DNA of 64,000 nucleotides, from positions 15,100,484-15,164,483 of the forward strand of contig CM059579.1 in the NCBI GenBank assembly GCA_030386875.1, in the 5' to 3' direction. Under the pieces are notes generated by a model. It made no database searches, was not told the DNA's origin, and saw only the letters and a program-made list of their open reading frames with translations. Origin of the DNA: Morinoia aosen. Its lineage: Eukaryota; Arthropoda; Malacostraca; Amphipoda; Talitridae. The translations under genes and the position numbers were made by a program. Positions 44,901-55,441 of this stretch are shown here, piece by piece. Each line of letters begins with the position of its first letter. Position 1 is the first letter of the stretch.

Positions 44901-47900
44901 GCATTATTTTGGCTAACCCCTAGATGAAAGTAGTGTTAGTAGAGTGTGTCATGTCCTTAGGACTATTCCATATATTTTTTGTGAACGTTTATGTTTATTC
45001 GATAGTATTTAGGTTCTTTGTTTTGTTTTAGGTTAAATGAGGGGACAGTTGCCGATGTTTTTTCTCTTCTCTCCAGCGATGCGCAATATATTGCAATGAA
45101 TAGTAATATACGCTGTGCCACTAATGCTCTCCCTCTTTTACTCAATAAGGTTATGTTCAGTAAAAAAGTTCTCCAGTTTTGTTCATATGACCTTTAGGAA
45201 TGGATAGGAAAGAGCGGATGCAAACGAGATCGATGTGGATGTTCGATTTACAGCCCACCTCATCCAACATATAACGCTCAGCCCTTGCTTCGCTAAAAAG
45301 ACGAAGATATCATGGGAGAAAGATTTCTCAATTGCTTGTTTGTATCATAATTTGTTAGTAAGCTTTAATTTAGGTCATTTGAGAATATTTTTCTCAATGC
45401 AAGTGTGCTAGCATATCATTAAATCGACAACACAACATTTAAATCTACATGAGTCCAGCACTCACGGCGGCCAGCAGCGGCCTGTCCAGGAAGGCGAAGG
45501 AGGCGAGGCTGAGCTGGACGGGCTCCCTGAGGGCTGCCAGCAGGCGGTCCGCCTGTGGGGTGAACACAGCCTTTACTGGACAAGTGCCTGCGGCAGTTAA
45601 CTGCTTATGAGTGTTGAGTTAAATAAACGGTACGAAGAGTAATGCAATCGTGAATGAATAGTAGAATGCGAAATCTAATAGTTAAATAGCTAATATGATG
45701 CTAGACTGCAGCGTGTTAGTTAGTGCAATGCTCAAATAACGATGATTTTGCTTATTCAATCCCTTATTGAAAATCGAAGCACTGTCGCTGCAGAATTGGT
45801 GCATCGAATGTGTAGCGACGCAAGCGTCATGTTCGTTTGTACAGTAATTTTTTTCCGCGGTGGTTGTGCGTGCCGCTGCAGTAATTCCGTCAGCGAACTC
45901 CCCCGAGCGGTGCTAAAGTGAAATGGGCAGCTATAGTGGTTAAAGATGGCCAAAGGCATCAAGAAATGTATACCACTCTCGCATTTGTAGTTCTCGCCGC
46001 ACAGAACCGCTGGTGGTCATGATCGGTTTGCTGCAGTTATAACTTTATGCAAATTAGCAGATCTTAACTCTACTTCCTCGCTGAACTGCAGCTAGCCATG
46101 GAGGTTACTACTCCTGTTTATGTTTGGGTTGTGAGTCAAATGCAAGTCGGTTAAGCTACAGCATGGCATTAATTAATCTTTTAGGTATCGCTGGTTTTTA
46201 GGTAAAACGGTCGAAAATTTACTGGACGCTTAATTTCCATGGAAAAATTGCGCTGTGGTTACATGTATGAAGCAAATTATAAAATTTTAATTCATGGGTG
46301 GCATGAACTGAAATCAATGAAATTAGGTACACACAATGAATTAGTTAAGTTTTACGTGATTATATGACCGAAAAACCTCTGTACCTCTCGACTTGCAGTG
46401 AAATGATCATTATTCTCATAGCATCATGAGAATAATGATCATTTCACTGCAAGTCGAGAGATACAGAGGTTTTTCGATCATATAATCACGTAAAACTTCA
46501 TGCATTCCTGATGTCTTTTTCTGTTAGGTGAGCTTGCTTTTTGATAACTCGCTTACCTCGTAAGTGGCCGATAGCTTCAGGTCTTTCTGGAGTCGCTTCT
46601 TGAATCTGTCGTACGCACTTTCTTTCTGGCGAGTAAACAAAATTAACTTCGGTTTGAAATGTTCAATAGGAAAAAGAGTTTTTTTTTGACGCAGAGAGTG
46701 AGCGCATTAAATTCAACTGTGCGTGAAAGCCTGGTGGCTAAATAACACAAGATGAATTATCATGCTTAAACATCCCTGGGTAAAATATGACATTTTGTTT
46801 TATAATATCCCATTATATGTTTGATACTTGAACATGCATCTGCTTCACATAACATGTTATTGTTGACCCTCCTTAACAGGAGCATCATTCGTGGATGAAA
46901 ACGCATACCATCAACGCTAAAAACAAAACTAACCATAACTCTGCGGGCTTCAAAGGAAAGAAAGAATTGTGTGAGTCAGAAAAATGTAGGCTTTAAGCGA
47001 TGAGTTATCATAAGAGACTACTCTGTTCGTTAGTATGATGAATGATTTTGGTTGAAAATGCAGAAGAAGGCTGCCTTGAAAGCAGCTCGTAAAATACCAA
47101 GCAATTGAATTAATTTCGGTTTGATTTTTCAATTGAAATCAAATTTAGTTTAGGGTTCCTAGAATTACTTTCTTGTATTTCATGTTTATAATTTCATTGT
47201 TTTATGGATAGCAAAACGAATTTTCTCTTTCGTTCTCCCAGCACTGATGATGGAATCAATTGAACGGTGAAATGCTCATCACGATATTGGTTCTTTTTCT
47301 TACCTTAAGCTAATGATTGTAAAAAATTGGTGTAAAATACTTTATTAATTGTAGGGTGGAAATTAAAGATTATATATTAAAATAATACCCTAGTTGTACA
47401 AGGATATTAAATTCTATGATTCGATTTAGGACTAATGTTTGTATTATGCTTAGAGAGCCAATTCTTACGAATTGTGTGATTTGGAATAGTGCACTTGTAA
47501 ATATTTTAGAGAAAAAGCCTATTTTGAAAATTCTGTAGTTGGAAATTTTTTGTCAATCATACCTGTTTTAAAATTCGAATAACATTGCGACCGGTGAGTG
47601 AAGTCACAATTGCGACTGTGAAAACTTTTTCTGCATTGTAGCTAACTTCTTTTTAAAAGTGTTTTCAGAAATAGCTTTAACATGACGCTAGGAACTTAGG
47701 TCATCGGGAACGCCTCGAGCTATCCATACGTCACACACGTCATCAGAGTAAGACAGGCCCTGGTTTACTGATATTTTGAATTAAAATTCATTCGAACTGC
47801 GAGAAATTTCACCTATTCATGTTAATTTGTAACTGTTCAGGTATTGTAAAGCGAATACTTATTGTTTACTAACATATTATTCACTCAGTGAAAACAATTA

Positions 47901-49623
47901 AATATTTATTCATTAGGTACTGATTCCTGCCTAGCAGCACAGTTACGTTGCAACTTTGAAAGAAATTTCCAATTTTTTCAAATTCTTACCTTACGAGAGC
48001 AAAATAAACAAACTCGTAATTTTGGTTCTTATCTAATTGAAAAATTACCGGTGACATCGTCGGGAAATTTTTTCGGTCCTCTCCAAATATTTTTATATGT
48101 CAGTAGTCGCTTTTCGCTAATTATTTTACAGAAGCGCGATCTCGTCAATAGGGACCTGAAAGACACGTATTATATTGTGAGCTGTTTCATATATCACTTG
48201 AGCGCTTGAAAGGCGTCCGTATATCAGCAGAAATACGCGAGCCTTGTTCCCATTTTGAGCCGCCCTATGTGAGATGAGCGCCAATACAGCAAGACTTCAT
48301 TTTAGGTGCCAAAGAGGACATATTCCGAAAGTAATGGGACTGAAAGGCACATATATTTATTCACAAGCCACATCGAATATACATAACCCTTCGGCGAAAA
48401 TACAGTAAATTTCTCGCTAATTAGGTTGAAGAAAATTCCAATTTGGGTATAAATATGAATATAGTAATTGCCTCTAATGCTAAGAAAACGTCAGTGTGTG
48501 GATGTAAAGTAACTTCTGGCCTAAAATTCTGAAAACATTTCAGTTTGGTCACGGATAGTAACTTCTCGCTTATAATGCCGGAAAAAGTTAAATCTGAGTA
48601 TGGATAGTAACTTCTCGCCTAGTGCTGAAGGCAATTTCTTTCTGGATATGAATTGTGACCAAGGCTCACCTCTCTCTGGATGCAGTAGGGCAGGTTAGTG
48701 AGGCAGCACGCTAAGTAGAACATCAGTCCCTCAAATGCGAAAAAACTGAAAGCTGACCAAATGCCGGAAGCTGTCTGTCGGACGGCGACGAAAATGCTCA
48801 CCAATATCGAAAGCAGAAGGAGGGAGACAAGAGAAATGAGCGACCAACTTAAAGCTTGCATTGTTAGTTTTGTTGCCTTTTCCATTCGGTAGAAAAAGGA
48901 TTCAGATTTAGCAAAGCATTCGAGTGTGTTCTCGAATACATTTTTATTTTGCCATTGTGGACGACTTGTTTCGGTCTGCAACTGCTTCTGCAGAGCGATT
49001 TCCTCTTCAACTATGGTTATTCCTTGCTTTGTGATCGACAGTTTGTAGAGCAATGCTTCAACATTTGCAATGTCATAGCACAAAACAACTAGACCCCCAA
49101 TATTTGTTAACGTATGGAAATTATAGAACAAGAATGGAATGAATGATTTACGAAGGGAATTATACGTTACCAGAAGAACCAGTAGCCAAATGAGAACATT
49201 AATTACGATAGACCATTTTTGATATTTCGTGAAAGACAAGTCACCTTCGTTCATTTTAAATTTGGAAGTAAGTTTAAGAATTTTATTTAGTGCTCTGACA
49301 AGTACATTGTGGTTCCATAAAATTGTTGAGGTTATCGCCAAATCGCCGATAGTCATTGAAAAAGTCCACACTTTGATACTAGTTTCGTCAGTCGAGTCGC
49401 AGCATCGAGAGTTATCGTCGATCGAAGTGTGGAACCACACAAACATCAAGATCCGCCATGTATGGAAGCAAACCGAGTATGTGATCCACTTTTGCGACAC
49501 AGGCCCCACTCTTGGACAACTTTTGAATCCTAGGACATTTTGTGCAGACTTTTGAGTCTGAGGCCACCGGATCTCCCGTGGAAATATTCCTGTGAACTTC
49601 ATGAATTTCAGCACGGACTGCAT
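41885..49623 (-). CDS. GR3: insect-type gustatory receptor, four exons
   Basis: Exons, in transcription order: 49623-48670, 46625-46557, 45552-45466 and 41950-41885; 391 residues, all junctions GT-AG and phase 0. It starts MQSVLKFMKFTGIFPRE; exon 1 ends CIQRE before gtgagc. The last exon has TYLVIALQ, the best match in the window to the family's TYhhhhhQF signature. Introns have grown by insertion: intron 3 (3.5 kb) holds a Tc1-type element, intron 2 a 152-base hairpin, and intron 1 roughly 1 kb (about 46.68-47.66 kb) absent from GR2. Nearest paralogue is GR2. Function as a chemosensory channel is inferred from the family; no ligand can be assigned. All frames are intact. Confidence 0.87.
43665..44922 (-). 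mobile_element. Decayed Tc1-type DNA transposon in GR3 intron 3
   Basis: The ends are imperfect inverted repeats: caggggtgggacaaaataat on the left and, reversed, taggggttagccaaaataat on the right. Length is about 1.26 kb, usual for Tc1 elements. Only the right end keeps a TA target site. Because the matching GR2 intron lacks it, it inserted after GR2 and GR3 separated. Confidence 0.85.
43820..44740 (-). pseudogene. Tc1-type transposase, broken
   Basis: Minus-strand pieces, in order: a degenerate helix-turn-helix region (44740-44373), a catalytic piece with SDESSFTSF, YIWR and SMIWGAIF (44297-44140), and a C-terminal piece with QDDNTLIHAD, SPDLNIIEHLW (the second and third acidic residues of a DDE triad) down to 43820. 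Frame changes separate them, so no active transposase can be made. Confidence 0.85.
44923..45230. other. Insert of unknown nature in GR3 intron 3
   Basis: This segment, and about 150 bases left of the Tc1 element, are absent from the GR2 intron: similarity to GR2 stops near 43500 and resumes near 45240 (cgatttacagcc). No ends or coding motif were recognised. Confidence 0.4.
45466..45552 (-). CDS. GR3 exon 3
   Basis: It encodes ADRLLAALREPVQLSL through PLLAA, with FAFLD in place of FALLD. Two bases differ from GR4 exon 3. Confidence 0.85.
45595..45745 (-). repeat. Degenerate repeat in GR3 intron 2
   Basis: Loose reiterations of 'gttagttagtgcaat' and 'aatgcaatcgtgaat' lie upstream of exon 3, in the same position as in the paralogues. 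Confidence 0.35.
46347..46498 (-). repeat. 73-bp inverted repeat in GR3 intron 2
   Basis: The arms 46347-46419 and 46426-46498 match at 71 of 73 positions around the loop 46420-46425. The two differences (46368 opposite 46477, 46384 opposite 46461) are C opposite A on the plus strand, so on the transcribed minus strand both become G-U wobbles and the whole 73-bp stem can pair. It starts 58 bases inside the intron from exon 2. The GR2 intron holds one single arm at the same place (about 30179-30250), in the orientation of the right arm, so the left arm arose by a local inverted duplication. Confidence 0.95.
46557..46625 (-). CDS. GR3 exon 2
   Basis: It encodes KESAYDRFKKRLQKD and on to ATYE between the acceptor tactcgccag and the donor gtaagc. 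Confidence 0.85.
48380..48660 (-). repeat. Degenerate ~49-bp repeats at the start of GR3 intron 1
   Basis: 'aacttctcgc' or 'aacttctggc' stands at 48511, 48560 and 48609 (period 49), with 'ggatagtaa' before and 'gctgaa' after. Older units extend to about 48400. They adjoin the exon 1 donor as in GR2. Confidence 0.65.
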
Positions 49624-49636
49624 TGCGGTAATAATT

Positions 49637-49680
49637 CTAAGGAATGAATGTAGGGAAATAAAACCGGAGAGAGTTCTTAC
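49637..49680 (-). other. Predicted 44-bp leader intron of GR3
   Basis: Donor gtaagaactc, acceptor attccttag, then aattattaccgcaatg. If spliced, an in-frame TGA forms at the leader junction, which supports translation starting at the exon 1 ATG. Confidence 0.5.
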
Positions 49681-50030
49681 CACCCCACACCTTTAGACCT
49701 CTCCGCAGCACTGAGAGCTGGGCAGCGAAACAAAGTACTGCACGTCCTTTGTGTTTGCCCGTGTCAACATTTGGTGAGTGCTTCCCGGCTCATTTTTCAA
49801 TCCACTGGCTGGCAGTGTGTTTGATTTTAATGGATTTCTTTGAACCAATAATCATTGGATTTATATTACGTCGCTATTGATCTGAAACTTCCTCATCGAA
49901 TTGTCAAAAACAAAAATGCAGTTTAAGGCAATTCCTGCACTGCTAGAAAAAAAGAAGGATAAAGAGAAAAAGTTTATTACTCTAAAATGAGCAGTTAGAG
50001 CAGGGGAAGGGTTTACACTTTAATATCAGA
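49681..50030 (-). promoter_or_regulatory. Conserved leader and proximal upstream region of GR3
   Basis: The leader (about 49681-49770) includes 'tttgtttcgctgcccagctc' in gene orientation and is the best match to the relic at 16.2 kb. Farther upstream the sequence matches unit A to about 49990. No core promoter motif was recognised. Confidence 0.45.
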
Positions 50031-50041
50031 GGAAGTCAAGT

Positions 50042-51519
50042 TAGTGGTTCTTAACCTGGGGGCGTGAGTGGATTTCAGGGGGGGCAGAGCCTCTACAGTA
50101 AAGCCTGATTTTTCCCAGTAATGTTTTCCACAAAAGAGTGAACTTTCAGTGTTGAATAAGCTTGAGGACCTATTTATAATATTCTTTGCTGTTGGCTCAT
50201 ATTTACCAGTCCATCTGCACACAATTTCCCTGACATTGACTCTACCAAACCTCTTTATTTGCTCTTAACACAGTGTGTTGTGTGAACGTGTACATGACTC
50301 GTTGGTTACTGCATTCTGAATTTACCTTTATGCATCAACTCCTAGTGGTGTGAGGAATTATAGTTTATGATTGGTCACACCAGAACAGTGACTCAGAATC
50401 AGCCTCGCATTCAAAATCTAGTGTCAAAGAAACAGCACCAAAAGTCCCGTTATTTCTTTTTATTGACATCCAATCGCAATGATTTAGTATCAAATACGGC
50501 AATGATGGAATTAGTTCATATTAAATGGAATATAATCAATCGATCTGAACACTTCACTGGTTTGCTTTAATCCCAACCTTATAAGAAACCTAAAAACGAA
50601 CAAAATTAAGAGAAAGTTTCTAATCTTTACAAACAATACGTTTCGGAGTCCCGCTCCATCATCAGTTCAAAAAACAGAAATAAATACGTCTGAAGTAAAA
50701 GATCAAAGTATAATGAATTGTAGGTATTAAAAATATATCATGAGAGTAAAATTACAAAGTATGCCGCAGAAAAACAAAAACAAAACAAGGAAGTACACAA
50801 AAAACACACATAAATGCAATTATGAAATTAAAATGAGCTGGTAATGACGAGGCTTCTACCTATTCACTATTTGTAAAAGATAACAACTGGCTATATTGTT
50901 CAAATCAGGGTTTCGTTTGAAAATATGAAAGGACTCTAAAATTCTAAGGTCATAAGGGGTCGGAGCAGAATGTACAATTTTAAAATCGGCAGGCGTAAAG
51001 GGGCATTGTATTTTTCTGCATGAATGCGCACTGCAGAATGCGAATGGTGTGCTATTTGATTCCCTGTACGGAAGCTTCTACCTCTATACTTTGCCACTCT
51101 GATATAGAAATTGCGTGACGTCATGCCGACGTACTAAGATGTGCACTGCACACAACTGTGAGAGAACACCAAAAAGGTTCGCATATCATTGGAAAGCGTC
51201 TCTTTGTACCGAAAAAAAGGCAACCTTGTAATTTTACTCCCATGATGTATTTTTAGTACCTACAATTCATTGTACTTTGATTTTTTTTTTCAGACGCAAT
51301 AATTTTTGTTTTTTGAACTGATGTCGAGCAGGTCTCCGAAATGAATTCTTAGTAAACATGATAAATTTTCTCGGAATTTTCTTCGTTTTTAAGTTTCTTA
51401 ATCAATAGATTATACTGCCTTCATCTAAGCGCCACATTTATTTCAAAACACTAAGGTTGGCTCAAAAGAAAAAATATATCCTTATGGGGGCGTGGGAGTA
51501 AAAAGGTTAAGAACCAATG
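50042..51519. mobile_element. hAT-type element ends enclosing a Penelope fragment
   Basis: Left tagtggttcttaacctgggg and, reversed, right cattggttcttaacctttt are inverted repeats of hAT type; both then show gggggcgtg. No good 8-bp target duplication remains. The interior is not a hAT transposase but a Penelope-like piece with its own inverted repeats (50581-51402), so the structure is nested or chimeric. It splits the duplicated block upstream of GR3. Confidence 0.65.
50581..51402 (-). mobile_element. Penelope-like element fragment with inverted repeats
   Basis: The ~180-base arms 50581-50761 and 51221-51402 are inverted copies: 'tcaaagtataatgaattgta' on the left pairs with 'tacaattcattgtactttga' on the right. 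Between them a minus-strand GIY-YIG piece is readable (51133-50936): YVGMTSRNFYIRVAKY, then NQIAHHSHSAVRIHAEKY and ILKLYILLRPLMTLEF. Known: Penelope retroelements carry a C-terminal GIY-YIG endonuclease and often have terminal repeats in inverted arrangement. The reverse transcriptase part is missing, so the copy is dead. Confidence 0.7.
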
Positions 51520-51599
51520 ATCAGTGCTTAAGGTGTTCTGGTTGCAGTGGGAAGCAGGTTTTCGAAGAAGGGTTTGATGTTGTTTTCAAGTAGTCTTCC

Positions 51600-54300
51600 A
51601 ATGTTTCACTCAAAGGTTATCATTGGCAACCCTAGCGTCAGCTAATAGTGATTCTGTTAATATTTGTATTCCTTTTCTTCATTTTACAATTTATCTAGTT
51701 CAATATAATTGTCTAATAACTTCACAGTATGAACCACTTTGAAGCAAAAATGAAAGGAATTATTTAGGTTGTTTGACTAATTGAATGCCTGAAGAAAAGA
51801 TTGGCTTTCGATTCTGCCTGGCGTTTCCCGTTATCAAACTGGCGGGTTAATTTGTCTGTTTATAAAATAATTGCTATTCTTAAACTAATATTCCTTCCAA
51901 GCAATTGATGGCTGTGGAAGAAATAAATATCTTCTAGGTCTGAAGAAGGATCGGGCTGATTTATTCGCTTTAAATGGCTTGCAAGAATAATTATCGTTCA
52001 ATAGCTTTGGAATAGACGCGGTCTTCAGACGCAAACTTTTTCAGCGTCACTTCCTTTTGTATGAAGAGAATTGATACAATGAAAAAATATCCATAGCTCA
52101 ATACCCGAAAAAAGTCAATGAATATCATATAGTATGAAGAGGTCATTGTAAGGGATTTTAATGTAAATGTAATTTCGAAGAAGCTTCAAAAACTTCAAAC
52201 ATACTCTGAACACTTGAGAAACTGAGCAATTCAATTCTAAACTACACTTCAGTGTGCAATTATTGCAGTAGAAATGAATTATATATCTCACTGTTATAGC
52301 TTTAGCAATGTTGAACATATATTCTTTCACTTGCGGTAAAAACATCGAAGATACAACGAATCTCTATCATAAACAAATCAATAAGCTAGGATCAATGATC
52401 TAGTTAGGAATTCAGGTTGCCCACTTTGAGTCGTGACAGAAGAGGAAAGAAATAATCTACAATAATGACGCCGGGTAAACTCGGCACTGAACAGCGAAAT
52501 TACTCATTAATTTTATTTTGAGGCCTATGACACCTTGGAAGGTGTGGGTGAAGTCATCAGCAACTGACCATCGCACAAAAATGTGTTGATGAAAATGGGG
52601 CAGCTGCACATTTGTATCAAGCTTTGGGTCTGATTTTATATCTAAAATGATTTATTCGTGGAGCAGCTTCTCAAAATGAGAATTTATTTCATCACTCACT
52701 TTCTATTAAATATATCAAACGCTCTTTGCACTATTGTGGTGGGAAAAATCACTCGGGTTTTCAAAATTTATTTACAAACACTTGATTGTCGAATCACACC
52801 CTGGGTATAACCAAGTTTCCAAGTACATGAAATAACACATTTAAAAAAAGGAATTAAATGAAATGCATTAAAACTCAACTCCAAACAATGAGAATGCTCC
52901 ATTCATATTTCCAGCACTACAGTACCGTTTATACGACTGGCAATGGTGTGAGGTTGTACCGATCTCACTGTAACGACGACGACAAAACTCTCACTTGGCA
53001 GAGAGCTTTAAAAACACAATCGAGCAAAGATTCAATGAGAAATAAAATACACAGGCATTTTGATTGTGATAACACAAAGTATCTTAGTATGCAACATTTT
53101 TGTCGTGATATAAGATAGTTTGCAGGCACTGACCTCTGTGACATTCCGAGTTAACAAACATGTAAGGAATTAAAAACGTCGGTGAAAAATGTTTTGGGAT
53201 CAAAATGATAAATGGGTAACCATATCCTTGTGGTTCAACCACTGGACAACTCGTGCAGTCTCACAGTTATCCGTCATTTATATCGAGGAAATCTTTCACA
53301 ATTGATGCTGAAGATTTGTTCATAAATTACCAGAATAACAGAAATCTTTCACTACTCTCCATAGTTGGGACGGTATTGGCATCAACGAGTACTGAAGTGC
53401 GTTGTCTTCACACACAAATATAGATGTTCTCTAAAACTTTATGCCCTTCATGGTCACGGGATTTTAATTTCCCCATCAGAAGCCCACGAAACATCTTTTT
53501 AATATGGCGGGCTACCTGTAAAGTAGAAACACTGTTAGCCAAGAAACTATACGCGGGCCCACCAGTGTATAGTTCTTCCAGTCATTTGTTTAACTTTGAC
53601 TCTCACCGGTTTTCAATGCCTTCAAATGGCGCTAAGCTAATGAAATAATTGAAATCTAGCGTTTGTAGCGGCAGGTTTTCCACAAAAAATCAACACAACC
53701 ATCTTACAATAAAGATAAAATTCGAAATTTGCACCCTGTAAACAACTGTGCTTCAAAAGCTTTGAAAAATATCATTTGCAGAAGTTTGTGGAATTTTTTT
53801 TTAGAAAGCTCAAGTCACGAAAATTACATGGTGCATTTACCACCGTCATTGTTATCACTTCGATAGCACAATGGTGATTGGGACAACAATCATCAGCGTT
53901 TGTAGGAAGCAGAAACATATTGGCTGTCACAAATCATTACAGAATGATCTCCCAATTCCTGGCAGATTCTTGGACAAACGGTAAAATATTTCATAAAAAT
54001 GTTAAAAATTGATTAACACTAATATGAAAAGGAAGGTGAAATTCGCTCTAAGTATAGTAATTTTATAACCAAAATTAGTGAAGCCTAAATAAATGAAATT
54101 TAACGTTTCTAACTTTTAACGTTTAGCGTTTAATGACGCAGGCTGTTTTGCGAGATCGAGAAGAACTTTGAGTTGTGTTGAGAGACATAGTTCAATACTT
54201 AGAAACGCAGGTACGAGTATGAACAAAATCACCATTTCATGAATGTTGTTCAAGTGGGATTAGCTCCTACAGACGCGTACCACGACTGACGTCAATAACA
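51600..54300 (-). repeat. Duplicated upstream block, unit B
   Basis: This is the counterpart of 34.7-35.85 plus 39.9-41.87 kb in unit A, without the LINE, the MITE fragment and the CCTAA tract. Open frames at 52115-52345, 52858-53118 and 53424-53648 are not kept in unit A. The best-conserved stretches are 52370-52640 and 52930-53015. Confidence 0.75.
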
Positions 54301-54309
54301 TGCATTCAA

Positions 54310-55370
54310 TCTTTTAATGTACTTAAATTTTGAGAAAACCTTTTTTGGAAAACAGGATAGTTTTGAGAGCAAGGGGTACAGGAGGAAGAGAAGAATTGAA
54401 TCAGTTTTGGGAAATGATGTGACGAAGATTTGACATTGCAAAGGTGAGGGTGTTCTCTTTTCGGCCCCCTGTGTGTTCGTATGATGTTTTGGGATACTTC
54501 AGCTCATATAAAGCTCAACAGTTTTTTGTAAAAGATGCAGTGAGGAAATCTGATGATCATAGCAAACGATTAATTGAAAGTCTCAAATTATCGATGCAGA
54601 ATTTTGCGACCACCCAATGATTTTAATTTAGTGCGCGAGCAGCCTCAAAATTCAGTTGACATCCGTGATTGCACAGCAGTGGCAAAATTAAAAAAATATT
54701 CTTCCATGACTAATATGAGGAACCTACATTTTTTCAAATATCTGCTAAATGGATTCGCAGATCAAATACGTTCTCAGGCTATGGAAAGTCCTAGTTTAAA
54801 ATATGTTGGTGGTGAATAATAGAACAAACATGTTCAAATTTCCTATGAAAGTTCATGAAAAACCGTTGGATGACTGTTATGTAGGTGAAAGTCCATGCTA
54901 TCCTTTATTGTTGTAAGATATTTCCTTGTTTTAATTGACCGAATACTTTTACCCTACTTATTATTCAATGTAATTTTTACTTAATTAATTCTGTTGTTTT
55001 GTGAACAAAGTTTTAAATTCATTCAAAAAATGAATCGTTCGATCATCAAATTCTCACGAATTATTAAAAATATTGAAGATTAGAGGGGAAGTTCTTCATT
55101 TCGTAGCTTTGTTTTTCAAATTTCACTTCAACTTACAAAAGCGTGAGTAAAAATGAGTATCACACAGGAAAATGTAACAGAATTTCGTGGAACACTAATA
55201 CAGTATTATAACTAAACATCCATAATCCGATAGCTCTCAACTCGATCGGACACCACGTATCGAGTCCTTATTTCTTATAATATTATCAACCATGAATCCA
55301 TTTAGTGTGTACTTCGTTGCACACAAGTGACCGACAAGCAGAGCGAGACACCAACGCCTCTGAGTGCCGC
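54310..55370. other. Spacer between units B and C
   Basis: It is absent at the corresponding junction between units A and B, where only about 20 bases separate the upstream block from GR3 exon 4. The plus-strand frame at 54574-54819 (81 codons) has no recognised domain. It is probably an insertion, but no ends were found. Confidence 0.4.
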
Positions 55371-55375
55371 TTCCT

Positions 55376-55441
55376 TCATCTCTTATCGACGCCGCTGACT
55401 TGCAGCGCTATCACGAGGTACGACGCTGCGCTGCCCACCAT
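55376..55441 (-). CDS. GR4 exon 4
   Basis: It begins MVGSAASYLVIALQ and ends VDKR with TGA. Its acceptor (ccttcttacag) differs from that of GR2 and GR3, while the exon itself is almost unchanged. Confidence 0.85.
   Translation of the reverse strand: MVGSAASYLVIALQVSGVDKR

Noticed and set aside
52858..53648. Small genes in unit B
   Set aside because: Frames are not preserved in the unit A counterpart.
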